From the NCBI GenBank assembly GCA_002786385.1, contig PGCN01000025.1:62001-126000 (forward strand): a stretch of DNA of 64,000 bases. The letters are read 5' to 3'. The number at the start of each line of letters is the position of its first letter. Positions within the stretch are counted from its first letter, which is position 1. This document shows, piece by piece, positions 42,328 through 50,328 of this stretch. The position numbers and the translations under genes were made by a program. This DNA comes from Flavobacterium sp. FEMGT703F (GTDB lineage: Bacteria > Bacteroidota > Bacteroidia > Flavobacteriales > Flavobacteriaceae). The notes below the pieces were generated by a model. The model saw only the letters and a list, made by a program, of their open reading frames with translations. It was not told the origin of the DNA and searched no databases.

Positions 42328-44439
42328 TCAATTGTTTAATTTTTCAATAAAAATCCTATTTCTTATCCGTGCTCTTTCTAAAAGTGTTGAGTATTTGATG
42401 ACTTCTGAATAAATACTTCCTTTTTCTCTACCACCAACCCCATGAACATTTTCAGAGGGGCGGAAAAAGTAGTCTAGATGATATGAATGCTCATACCTGC
42501 TAACTCTTCCCAAAACATCATTAGCCTCAATACCTTCACCTATTAAGTACCCATAGAAAGTGGTTATTTGGAACTCTTCTTCAGTAAAATTTCTTATTAA
42601 GAAAGCATAAAAATCTATTTGTGTTAGGTGTTCAGACACATTAACATCTGGAGCTTTAAGTTCTAAAATAATACACTTGCCTTCTTCTGGAAATAGAAGA
42701 ACATCAGGTCTTTTAATTTTTCTGTTTTCGCCTAAAGACCTTAAATAATTTTCTTCTTCAGTAGTAAATTCGTTTTTGAAGACTCTTTTGCCATCAATTT
42801 CAAGCTTGCTCAATTGTTTTTCAGAAGAACCTTTAAAATAAATGAAATCTTCATTTATTATCCACAAATCTGATGTTTCAGGGTCTTTAGATTGTTGCTG
42901 GAAAAGTAAATTGTGTATTAAAGCCTCATCATACGCACTGCTGTCATTATTTTGAACAATTAGTTTTTTATCTAGTATCTTTTGAAATAAATCTAATACA
43001 AGTTTTCTTCTAGCTACATAGTGTGTTAAAGATGTTTTATTTTGCAGAGGTATTGCACTTACAAGTTTTTCTACTTCAGCTTTTAATAATTCTTGATAAT
43101 CCTCTGATGTTGTATCTAATGAATCTAGCTTGTCTATAGATGATTTTATTGACGCATCAATATTTGCCGTCTTTTTTGCCTCAGCTTCATAGAATTTTTC
43201 TAGAATTTTACTTTCACTGTCATTTATTGAAATTTTTATGTCTTTTGCAGTTTCATCATCTAACAAAAACATTTTTTTAAGTTTCTCTAGCTGCTCAATG
43301 TGGTTCTTTTTAACCTCCTCAATTTCAGGGTACATTGTGCTTATTTTTTCATTCACACTTTGTTCAATATCTTCTAGAAGAACTTCCTCATTGTAAAAAA
43401 TGTTAGTGTTTTTAGCAAAAGTATCTTTTGAAGGAATATTTAATACACCTCTAAGGTTTGTGTCTCTACTGTCAATGTAGTTTCCGGATACTAAAAAAAG
43501 ATATTTATATCCTTCAACTTCATCATTGTTGGCAAGACTCGATAGTGAAATATTGGTATCTTCAATCACCTCTCCTTTAGAAACAAACTTAAGATCATTT
43601 GCTTTAAGCAAGTCTTTACTTATTTTGAACGCATCAATCGTAAAATCTTCTCTCTTATCTATCTTTTCCAGTTTACTGCCAATATCTGGGATTTTAGAGT
43701 ATTGAATACTTACAGTGTCTTTTTTGTCAACAGTGGGTATATCAGATTTAGTAATATTTGTATCGCCTTTTAGCTCACCTTGCTCATAATACTTAATTTT
43801 TATGTCAGGTAGTGATGTAGTATTATAACAGAAATAGTGAATATATCTTTCTAATATAAATTCCTTTAGTTTTTCTTCTGTGAGAGTGCTGTATATGTAG
43901 CTATTCTCTAAAAGGGAGTTGAAAGTCACCTTTGTACCTGTCTTTTGAATGTCTGTGATTTTACAGTGTTTATGAAACACTATGGCATTCTTATCTAAAT
44001 ATTTGCTGTCTTTAGAAACGATAAAACTTCTCTCATAATATTTACCATTATCTAAGAAAATACTTTTGAATTCAGTATTATCAAAATAGTGTACATACTG
44101 TATTCTTCCAGAGCCTAAATTTTTATAACCTTTTGTGAAATCTTTAAAAACATTAAATCTATTGAATTCTATTTCATTAAAACCCACACCATTATCTTGG
44201 ATACTTAGACTTTTGAACTCTTTAAAATCTCCTGCTGTTGTATCACTTAGATTTATAGTAATTGTTATTTCTCCTTTATAGTCATTCTCACTATTAGCCT
44301 TTATTTTTATAGCTTCAAAAGCATTTGTTAGAGCTTCAAATACTGGCTGTAAAGCTCGTTGTGATTTCTTTATGTCATTCAAAACTCCTGTAAACATCAA
44401 GTCTTTTGTGCTAATAAAAGTGTTGTCAGGATATTGCAT
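42328..44439 (-). CDS. GHKL ATPase fused to a PD-(D/E)XK nuclease (candidate defence protein)
   Basis: The 703-residue protein has an N-terminal Bergerat (GHKL) ATPase: N-box E35...N39 (FEALTNAFEAI), G1 box D82-x-G84-x-G86 (IQDNGVGF) and G2 box G109-S-G111-R112. A long middle part with coiled-coil stretches (about 360-460) links it to a C-terminal nuclease: D579 in RPDVLLF, E593-L-K595 in IILELKAPD and Q607-x3-Y611, the RecB/Shedu-type motif set. Such a fusion suggests ATP-gated DNA cleavage. No partner methylase is adjacent, so it may act alone. A defensive role is inferred from architecture and island position. Confidence 0.8.
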   Translation of the reverse strand: MQYPDNTFISTKDLMFTGVLNDIKKSQRALQPVFEALTNAFEAIKIKANSENDYKGEITITINLSDTTAGDFKEFKSLSIQDNGVGFNEIEFNRFNVFKDFTKGYKNLGSGRIQYVHYFDNTEFKSIFLDNGKYYERSFIVSKDSKYLDKNAIVFHKHCKITDIQKTGTKVTFNSLLENSYIYSTLTEEKLKEFILERYIHYFCYNTTSLPDIKIKYYEQGELKGDTNITKSDIPTVDKKDTVSIQYSKIPDIGSKLEKIDKREDFTIDAFKISKDLLKANDLKFVSKGEVIEDTNISLSSLANNDEVEGYKYLFLVSGNYIDSRDTNLRGVLNIPSKDTFAKNTNIFYNEEVLLEDIEQSVNEKISTMYPEIEEVKKNHIEQLEKLKKMFLLDDETAKDIKISINDSESKILEKFYEAEAKKTANIDASIKSSIDKLDSLDTTSEDYQELLKAEVEKLVSAIPLQNKTSLTHYVARRKLVLDLFQKILDKKLIVQNNDSSAYDEALIHNLLFQQQSKDPETSDLWIINEDFIYFKGSSEKQLSKLEIDGKRVFKNEFTTEEENYLRSLGENRKIKRPDVLLFPEEGKCIILELKAPDVNVSEHLTQIDFYAFLIRNFTEEEFQITTFYGYLIGEGIEANDVLGRVSRYEHSYHLDYFFRPSENVHGVGGREKGSIYSEVIKYSTLLERARIRNRIFIEKLNN

Positions 44440-44660
44440 ATGATGTGCTTTAGGGATTAATTGATGATATCAAATATACGCATCTTTTTATAAGCGATAA
44501 ATAGTTAAATAGATCTTGGTGATTTTTCCCGCGGAGAGAATTTGTATATTTGTTAAAAATAATATTTAACCCTGCTGTAGCGTGCAAAAAGTGTGCACAT
44601 AGTTTTAGGCATTTGAAGCAATGCTTTGGTTTACAAGAAAAAATGAGGAAAATGTAACTA
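44440..44660. other. Right terminus of the island with candidate arm-type site
   Basis: No gene is seen. GTGCAAA, GTGTGCACA and TTTTAG at 44580-44612 repeat the left-end arrangement (27643) in the same orientation, as expected for integrase arm sites. A TGTATATTTG string at about 44542 could be a -7 box. Confidence 0.5.
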
Positions 44661-44753
44661 GATTATGAGTCAGGTGCTCTAACCAACTGAGCTATAGGAC
44701 CGGCTAAGAGGTTGCAATATTACTACTATTTTTTTTTCGTTGCAACTATTTTT
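44661..44753. repeat. attR: right copy of the 93-bp direct repeat with tRNA 5' fragment
   Basis: The copy contains tRNA nucleotides 1-41 only (44661-44701, minus strand) and the natural upstream sequence. The 3' part of the tRNA is missing, so this is not a working tRNA. The repeat ends within the mce stop codon, which shows that mce was the original neighbour. Confidence 0.93.
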
Positions 44754-45153
44754 AAGGGATTTCTTGGCAAAGTTCCACCAATACACCGTTAGTTCCTTTG
44801 GGATGTAAAAAGGCTACTAACTTATTGTCGGCTCCTTTTTTAGGGGTTTCGTTTAAAACCACAAACCCTTCTTTTTTTAAACGGTCTATTTCTGAAACGA
44901 TGTCTTCCACATCAAAGGCAATGTGGTGTATGCCTTCCCCTTTTTTTTCTAAAAATTTAGCAATGGGACTTTCCGGATTAGTAGCTTCTAAAAGCTCTAT
45001 TTTATTGGGGCCATTCATAAAAAAGGAGGTTTTTACACCTTCGCTGGCTACTTCTTCCTCTTTATAAGGAGGATTGCCAAAGAGTTTTTCGAAAAGCAAA
45101 TTGGAGACTTCCAAACTTTTTACGGCTATACCAATGTGTTCTATTTTTCTCAT
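44752..45153 (-). CDS. mce: Methylmalonyl-CoA epimerase
   Basis: The 133-residue vicinal-oxygen-chelate enzyme interconverts (R)- and (S)-methylmalonyl-CoA. It opens MRKIEHIGIAVKSLE with the metal-binding His6, has GIHHIAFDVEDI with the next His, and ends VLVELCQ with the Glu ligand. The start at 45153 is chosen because 49 codons upstream belong to a degenerate repeat and a structured element, not to the family. It precedes the tRNA in the pre-island arrangement. Confidence 0.95.
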   Translation of the reverse strand: MRKIEHIGIAVKSLEVSNLLFEKLFGNPPYKEEEVASEGVKTSFFMNGPNKIELLEATNPESPIAKFLEKKGEGIHHIAFDVEDIVSEIDRLKKEGFVVLNETPKKGADNKLVAFLHPKGTNGVLVELCQEIP

Positions 45154-45229
45154 TCTATTAGTTGCTGAGTTGCTGAGAGACTTAGTCGCTGAGCTATTTA
45201 AATTGTCAAAGATAAGCATTTCGCCTTTT

Positions 45230-45335
45230 AGCTCTGATAGAAGCGGCATCCTTTTTATTGTTAGAGAAACGACCTTATGATTGCGTTTGGGGCATAACAA
45301 TAAAAAGATATAGCGGATAGCAGGAAATAGCTTCT
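45230..45335 (+). repeat. Structured intergenic element, family A copy 2
   Basis: On the plus strand it reads GATAGAAGCGGC, ATCCTTTTT, a perfect 13-bp stem (45251-45263 with 45295-45307, 31-base loop), AAAAAGATATAGCGGATAGC, AGGAAATAGCTTC. It shares order and wording with 10426-10508. It lies upstream of rbfA and divergent from mce. Confidence 0.7.
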
Positions 45336-45351
45336 CAAAAAACTCAGTACC

Positions 45352-45396
45352 TTATTACGCTTCGCTCTATACAATTCGCACTTCGTGCTCGGGTCA
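45352..45396. repeat. GC-richer intergenic element, family C copy 2
   Basis: CGCTTCGCTC, ACAATTCG and CACTTCGTGCTCGGGT match the fabH/accB spacer element at 23199-23240. It directly precedes the rbfA promoter. Confidence 0.5.
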
Positions 45397-45402
45397 GCAA
45401 CT

Positions 45403-45435
45403 TTGCAACTTTATAACTTAAAAGTTGTATTTTTG
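45403..45435 (+). promoter_or_regulatory. rbfA promoter (TTG-N22-TATTTTTG)
   Basis: TTG at 45403-45405 and TATTTTTG at 45428-45435 match the Bacteroidota consensus TTG / TAnnTTTG. The box ends 4 bases before the rbfA ATG, so the message may be leaderless. This also excludes the upstream TTG start. Confidence 0.75.
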
Positions 45436-45439
45436 CGGC

Positions 45440-45832
45440 ATGGAAACGAACAGACAGAAAAAAATTGGAAGTGTATTGCAAAAGGATTTAGTAGATATCC
45501 TGCAAGGCGAAGTGCGTAAAAACGGAATTACCAATTTAGTGATTTCGGTTTCTAAAGTAAGTGTAACCACCGATTTATCCATTGCCAAAGTCTATTTGAG
45601 TGTTTTTCCACAGGACAAGGCCGCCGAGTTACTCGAAGCGGTAAAAACCAACGCGCCTTTAATCAAGCACGATTTGGCTCAAAGAGTGAAACTCCAATTG
45701 CGCAAAGTGCCCAATTTGGTTTTTTACATTGATGATTCTTTGGATTATATCGAAAAGATAGACAATGCCTTGGCCGGAAAAGAAAATCCTATCGAAAACA
45801 GAGAGCTTTTAGACAAACGCAAGAAATTTTAA
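45440..45832 (+). CDS. rbfA: 30S ribosome-binding factor A
   Basis: The 130-residue KH-fold protein helps 30S maturation and cold adaptation by binding near 16S helix 1. The opening METNRQKKIGSVLQKDLVDI, the TTDLSIAKVYLSVF strand and KVPNLVFYIDDSLDY are family hallmarks. The ATG at 45440 fits the promoter. A LolC/E-like permease gene follows after 7 bases. Confidence 0.96.
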   Translation: METNRQKKIGSVLQKDLVDILQGEVRKNGITNLVISVSKVSVTTDLSIAKVYLSVFPQDKAAELLEAVKTNAPLIKHDLAQRVKLQLRKVPNLVFYIDDSLDYIEKIDNALAGKENPIENRELLDKRKKF

Positions 45833-45839
45833 TTGCCAC

Positions 45840-47039
45840 TTGAATTTCCCGCTTTACATAGCCAAACGATATCTTTTTAGTAAGAGCAAGAACAATGCTA
45901 TCAATATTATTACCGGGATAGCAGCTGTCGGAATCGTAGTAGGCGCTATGGCTTTATTCGTAGTTTTGTCCGTTTTTAGCGGGTTACGCGAATTCAGTTT
46001 GTCTTTTTCTAACGATTTTGACCCCGACATAAAAGGAACGGCTGTTACCGGAAAATTTTTCACTTTAACTTCCCAACAAGAGCAAAAACTCAACCAAATT
46101 CCAGGCATAGCTTCTTACAGTAAAGTGTTGGAAGAGCGCGTATTGTTTTTTTTTGAGGGCAAAGAACAGGTAACTTACCTTAAAGGCGTCGATAGCAAGT
46201 TTACCCAAACCAATGTAGTCGAGCAAAATGTAGTGAATGGAAAATGGTTAAAACCCAATACCATTGAAGTAGTGATTGGCTACGGAATTTCCGAAAAATT
46301 ATCGCTTGGCTTGTACGATTTCAATAATCCGTTTGAGGTTTATGTGCCGCGAAAAGGAAAAGGCGTAATCGAAAGCGAGGCCGAAGCCTTTAACAAAACC
46401 CGATTGATTCCGGTAGGTATTTATGCCATTAGTGAAGATTTGGATCAGAAATATGTGTTTTGCGATTTGACTTTGGCGCAAGAACTTTTGGAATTACAAC
46501 CCAATCAGTTGTCCGGATTGGAACTCAAACTTAAGCCGAATGCCGATGAAGCTTCGGTTATGAAAGCCGTAGCTGATTTGTTCCAAAACAAATTGCAAAT
46601 CAGAAACCGAGCCCAGCAAAACGCCACACTTTATAAAATGTTGAATACCGAAAACATAGCGGTGTATCTCATTTTTACTTTGGTGATAATTATTGCTTTG
46701 TTCAACTTAATCGGTGCTTTGATCATGATGATATTGGACAAGAAGAGTAACCTCAAAACCTTACACAGCCTGGGTTCTGATATCAAAGATTTGAAAAAAA
46801 TATTCCTTTTGCAAGGCAGCTTGTTAAGCGTTTTTGGCGGCTTAGTTGGATTGGTGTTAGGGATTATAATCGTGTTAATCCAACAACAATTTAAATGGGT
46901 AATGATTACCGAATCTTTGGCTTATCCCGTGGTTTTCAGTATTCAGAATGTGGCTATAGTTTTTGCTACCATCGTAACGCTTGGCGTAGTATCGAGTTGG
47001 ATTGCCAGCAGCAGAGTGAGCCAAAAACTATTGGATTAA
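45840..47039 (+). CDS. LolC/LolE-like ABC transporter permease
   Basis: The 399-residue protein has an N-terminal membrane helix at about 20-45 (NIITGIAAVGIVVGAMALFV), a periplasmic MacB-like domain (about 50-265), and three C-terminal helices (about 275, 325 and 370). This is the FtsX/MacB permease layout used for lipoprotein release. The only sensible start is a TTG at 45840, giving MNFPLYIAKRYLFSKSKNNA, the conserved N-terminus. The last 4 bases overlap the convergent dusB gene. The ATPase partner is not in the window. Confidence 0.9.
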   Translation: MNFPLYIAKRYLFSKSKNNAINIITGIAAVGIVVGAMALFVVLSVFSGLREFSLSFSNDFDPDIKGTAVTGKFFTLTSQQEQKLNQIPGIASYSKVLEERVLFFFEGKEQVTYLKGVDSKFTQTNVVEQNVVNGKWLKPNTIEVVIGYGISEKLSLGLYDFNNPFEVYVPRKGKGVIESEAEAFNKTRLIPVGIYAISEDLDQKYVFCDLTLAQELLELQPNQLSGLELKLKPNADEASVMKAVADLFQNKLQIRNRAQQNATLYKMLNTENIAVYLIFTLVIIIALFNLIGALIMMILDKKSNLKTLHSLGSDIKDLKKIFLLQGSLLSVFGGLVGLVLGIIIVLIQQQFKWVMITESLAYPVVFSIQNVAIVFATIVTLGVVSSWIASSRVSQKLLD

Positions 47040-48028
47040 ATAAACTGATAGTTGGCATATGCCTCACGAATTTCCTCAAAAACTTGCAACAAAGCATTGT
47101 GGTCATCGGTCGTAACCAAACGTTGCTTGAAGTCTTTAAAACCGTGAATCCCTTTAAAGTAATTGGTGTAGTGGCGGCGCATTTCTACAATCCCTAAACG
47201 TTCTCCTTTCCATTCCATAGACCAAATCAAATGATTTCTGGCGGCCTCGATTCGGTCAGCCATGCTGGGTTGTGCCAAATGTTCTCCGGTGTTAAAGAAG
47301 TGTTTGATTTCGTTAAAAATCCAAGGATAGCCAATAGCGGCACGACCAATCATCATACCGTCTAAGCCGAATTTATTTTTGTATTCGAGTGCTTTTTCGG
47401 GCGAATCGATATCGCCGTTACCAAAGATAGGCATCGTAATGCGAGGATTGTTTTTTACGCGTGCAATGTGCGACCAATCAGAATGGCCTTTGTACATCTG
47501 TGCTCTGGTTCGGGCGTGAATCGTTAAGGCTTGTACACCAACATCCTGGAGTCTTTCGGCAACTTCATCGATATTGATAGAATTTTCGTCCCAACCCAAA
47601 CGCGTTTTTACGGTTACCGGCAACGAAGTGCCTTTAATTACCGCTTTGGTCAAACGCACCATCAAATCTACATCTTTCAAAACACCGGCACCGGCGCCTT
47701 TGCAAACCACTTTTTTTACGGGACAACCAAAGTTGATGTCAACCAAATCGGGTTGTACCGTATCAACAATTTTAGCCGACATTTCCATGGCTTCTTCATC
47801 GCCACCAAAAATTTGAATCCCGACCGGTCTTTCGTAGTCGAAGATATCCAGCTTTTGGCGACTTTTAATCGCATCACGAATGAGTCCTTCAGAAGAGATG
47901 AATTCCGAGTACATTAAGTCGGCGCCGTGTAATTTACACAAGCGGCGAAAAGGCGGATCGCTCACGTCTTCCATAGGCGCAAGAAGCAGCGGGAAATCAG
48001 GTAATTGGATGTTGCCGATTTTAGGCAT
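47036..48028 (-). CDS. dusB: tRNA-dihydrouridine synthase
   Basis: The 330-residue flavoenzyme reduces uridines in the tRNA D-loop. FMN-barrel signatures are LLLAPMEDVSDPPFRRLC, the catalytic Cys102 in INFGCPVKKVVCKGAGAG, TVKTRLGWDE, and TIHARTRAQMYKG. The length matches DusB. It is transcribed away from lepA. Confidence 0.95.
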   Translation of the reverse strand: MPKIGNIQLPDFPLLLAPMEDVSDPPFRRLCKLHGADLMYSEFISSEGLIRDAIKSRQKLDIFDYERPVGIQIFGGDEEAMEMSAKIVDTVQPDLVDINFGCPVKKVVCKGAGAGVLKDVDLMVRLTKAVIKGTSLPVTVKTRLGWDENSINIDEVAERLQDVGVQALTIHARTRAQMYKGHSDWSHIARVKNNPRITMPIFGNGDIDSPEKALEYKNKFGLDGMMIGRAAIGYPWIFNEIKHFFNTGEHLAQPSMADRIEAARNHLIWSMEWKGERLGIVEMRRHYTNYFKGIHGFKDFKQRLVTTDDHNALLQVFEEIREAYANYQFI

Positions 48029-48180
48029 GGTTGCGTTTTTTTTGCAAAAATACTAAAGATTGTTGAATGATGATTGGCGATTTTAGATTTAAGAATTTTA
48101 GGTAGCGCTCAACAATCGTTAATCTTCAATCTGCAATCCAAAACTTTGCTTTATATTTGCCGATTAAATGACTGCTGTAA

Positions 48181-48310
48181 AAGGGATAGCGGTGGTTTGC
48201 GTGAGGGATTGCAGTGAAAATCCTTTTGCTTTTGAAAAAAGCAAAAGATTTCAACGGAAAACCCGACCCCTTTCGACAGGCTCAAGACAGGCCAAGGGGA
48301 CACGCCCTAA
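48181..48310 (+). repeat. Structured intergenic element, family B copy 1, in the lepA leader
   Basis: On the plus strand it reads GGGATAGCGGTGG, GGGATTGCAGTG, AAAATCCTTTT, a perfect 11-bp hairpin (48223-48233 / 48237-48247), AAAAGATTTCAACGG, AAAACCCGACCC and CACGCCC. A TATATTTG -7 box at 48152-48159 precedes it, so it would be transcribed as a lepA 5' leader. The rest of the 303-base gap (48029-48331) shows no gene. Confidence 0.65.
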
Positions 48311-48331
48311 TTAAATTGACAAAGAAAGAAA

Positions 48332-50128
48332 ATGAAGCATATTAGAAATTTTTGCATTATTGCCCACATTGACCACGGGAAAAGTACGTTGGCCGATCGA
48401 TTGCTTGGTGCTACCCAAACCGTGACGGCTCGTGAAGAGAAAGCACAATTGTTAGACAACATGGATTTGGAGCGTGAGCGCGGGATTACCATTAAGAGTC
48501 ACGCCATTCAAATGGAGTACAAATACAAAGGCGAAGATTATATCTTAAACTTGATAGATACTCCGGGACACGTGGATTTTTCGTATGAAGTTTCCCGTTC
48601 GATTGCGGCTTGTGAAGGCGCTTTGTTGATTGTAGATGCAGCGCAAAGTATTCAGGCACAAACCATTTCCAACTTGTACTTGGCTTTGGAAAACGATTTG
48701 GAGATTATTCCGGTGTTGAACAAAGTGGATTTGCCGAGTGCCAATCCGGAGGAAGTGAGCGACGATATCATTGATTTATTAGGGTGTAAGCTAGAAGACA
48801 TTATCCACGCCTCTGGAAAAACCGGTTTTGGAGTGGAAAACATATTATCGGCTATTATTGAAAAAATTCCGGCACCTAAAGGCAGTAAAGACGAACCGTT
48901 ACAGGCGTTGATTTTTGACAGCGTTTACAATCCGTTTCGTGGGATTGAAGTTATTTTCCGTGTGAAAAACGGAGAAATTCGCAAGGGCCAAAAAATTAAG
49001 TTTATGGCCACGGGCAACGAATATTTTGCCGATGAGGTTGGGACTTTAAAACTCAACCAAGTGCCGAAAGACGTGATTTCTACCGGCGATGTTGGGTATT
49101 TGATTTCGGGTATTAAAGAAGCGAAAGAAGTAAAAGTCGGAGATACGATTACCGATGCCAAAATACCAACTACTAATATGATTGTTGGTTTTGAAGATGT
49201 AAAACCGATGGTTTTTGCCGGAATTTATCCGGTAGATACGGAAGATTATGAAGATTTGCGTTCTTCTATGGAGAAATTGCAATTGAATGATGCGTCTTTG
49301 GTGTTTGCACCTGAGAGCTCGGCGGCTCTAGGATTTGGTTTCCGATGCGGATTCTTAGGCATGTTGCACTTGGAGATTATTCAGGAGCGATTGGAGCGTG
49401 AATTCGACATGACGGTGATTACTACGGTACCGAACGTTTCGTATTTGGCCTATACCAAAAAAGAACCGGATACGCCAATTGTGGTGAACAACCCTTCAGA
49501 TTTGCCGGAACCTTCTAAATTAGACCGTGTAGAAGAGCCGTTTATCAAAGCTACGATTATTACCAAAGCCGATTTTGTAGGCAACGTAATGAGTTTGTGT
49601 ATTGAAAAACGCGGGATCATCACCAACCAAACGTATTTAACTACGGAGCGAGTAGAATTGAACTTCGACATGCCGTTGGCGGAGATTGTATTTGATTTTT
49701 ACGACCGATTGAAAACGGTTTCCAAAGGCTATGCTTCGTTTGATTACTCTCCGATAGGCATGAGAGCTTCCAAATTGGTGAAATTAGACGTATTATTGAA
49801 CGCCAATTCGGTTGATGCCTTGTCGGCTTTGATTCACGAAGACAACGCGTACAACATTGGTAAAAAAATGTGTGAAAAATTGCGCGAATTGATTCCGAGA
49901 CAACAGTTTGATATTCCTATTCAGGCTGCTATCGGAGCCAAAATCATCGCTCGTGAAACCATTAAAGCCTTAAGAAAAGACGTTACGGCCAAGTGTTACG
50001 GAGGTGATATTTCCCGTAAGCGTAAACTTTTGGAAAAACAGAAAAAAGGTAAAAAGAGAATGCGTCAGGTAGGAAACGTAGAAATTCCGCAAGAAGCCTT
50101 TATGGCGGTATTGAAGTTGAATGATTAA
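48332..50128 (+). CDS. lepA: Elongation factor 4
   Basis: The 598-residue translational GTPase has G1 [10 protein letters not shown]3 DTPGHVDF and G4 NKVD, then EF-G-like domains II, III and V and the LepA-specific C-terminal domain ([40 protein letters not shown]). It back-translocates or rescues stalled ribosomes. The start fits the conserved [17 protein letters not shown] terminator follows at 50188. Confidence 0.97.
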   Translation: MKHIRNFCIIAHIDHGKSTLADRLLGATQTVTAREEKAQLLDNMDLERERGITIKSHAIQMEYKYKGEDYILNLIDTPGHVDFSYEVSRSIAACEGALLIVDAAQSIQAQTISNLYLALENDLEIIPVLNKVDLPSANPEEVSDDIIDLLGCKLEDIIHASGKTGFGVENILSAIIEKIPAPKGSKDEPLQALIFDSVYNPFRGIEVIFRVKNGEIRKGQKIKFMATGNEYFADEVGTLKLNQVPKDVISTGDVGYLISGIKEAKEVKVGDTITDAKIPTTNMIVGFEDVKPMVFAGIYPVDTEDYEDLRSSMEKLQLNDASLVFAPESSAALGFGFRCGFLGMLHLEIIQERLEREFDMTVITTVPNVSYLAYTKKEPDTPIVVNNPSDLPEPSKLDRVEEPFIKATIITKADFVGNVMSLCIEKRGIITNQTYLTTERVELNFDMPLAEIVFDFYDRLKTVSKGYASFDYSPIGMRASKLVKLDVLLNANSVDALSALIHEDNAYNIGKKMCEKLRELIPRQQFDIPIQAAIGAKIIARETIKALRKDVTAKCYGGDISRKRKLLEKQKKGKKRMRQVGNVEIPQEAFMAVLKLND

Positions 50129-50187
50129 TTATTGGGCGCTGAGGTTCTAAGGTACTGAGGCACTAAAGAATTATACTATTATAGATA

Positions 50188-50216
50188 CCCGATTGTGAAA
50201 GCAATCGGGTTTTTTA
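50188..50216 (+). terminator. lepA terminator
   Basis: CCCGATTG and CAATCGGG form an 8-bp stem followed by TTTTTT. The T-run abuts the -33 TTG of the thiL promoter. Confidence 0.9.
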
Positions 50217-50248
50217 TTGGGATAAACCTTAGAACCTTAGTATCTTTG
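50217..50248 (+). promoter_or_regulatory. thiL promoter (TTG-N21-TATCTTTG)
   Basis: TTG at 50217-50219 and TATCTTTG at 50241-50248 fit the Bacteroidota consensus. The spacer includes AACCTTAGAACCTTAG, one of the degenerate repeat strings. A leader of about 75 bases follows; no thiamine riboswitch is recognised. Confidence 0.8.
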
Positions 50249-50328
50249 TTGCCTATACTTGAGCCGAAAGGCGAAAACGAAAATTTAAACTCAGTCACAT
50301 AGGAACTCAGGCTCTCAGCAACTTAGAT

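Larger units (their letters stand above)
27416..44753. mobile_element. 17.2-kb integrative genomic island in a tRNA gene
   Basis: The island has a perfect 93-bp terminal direct repeat, a tyrosine integrase next to the tRNA, and a period of 17,245 bp between the repeats. Cargo is a type I restriction-modification operon with extra genes, RepL-like, Sak4-like, RadC-like and DUF3871 proteins, an XRE regulator, a lipoprotein, a DUF2971 protein and a GHKL-nuclease. No relaxase, T4CP or conjugation gene was seen, so transfer would need help in trans. Removing it restores mce directly upstream of an intact tRNA. Confidence 0.93.

Noticed and set aside
44661..44701. Second tRNA gene
   Set aside because: Only the first 41 nucleotides are present; the anticodon-stem 3' side, T arm and acceptor 3' strand are missing. 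It is the attR fragment.
45154..45300. 49-codon N-terminal extension of methylmalonyl-CoA epimerase
   Set aside because: It is encoded by degenerate CTGAG repeats and the family A element, and the enzyme family starts at MRKIEHIG.
50249..50328. TPP riboswitch in the thiL leader
   Set aside because: The short leader lacks the conserved CTGAGA...thi-box arrangement; the CTGAG-like strings belong to degenerate spacer repeats.
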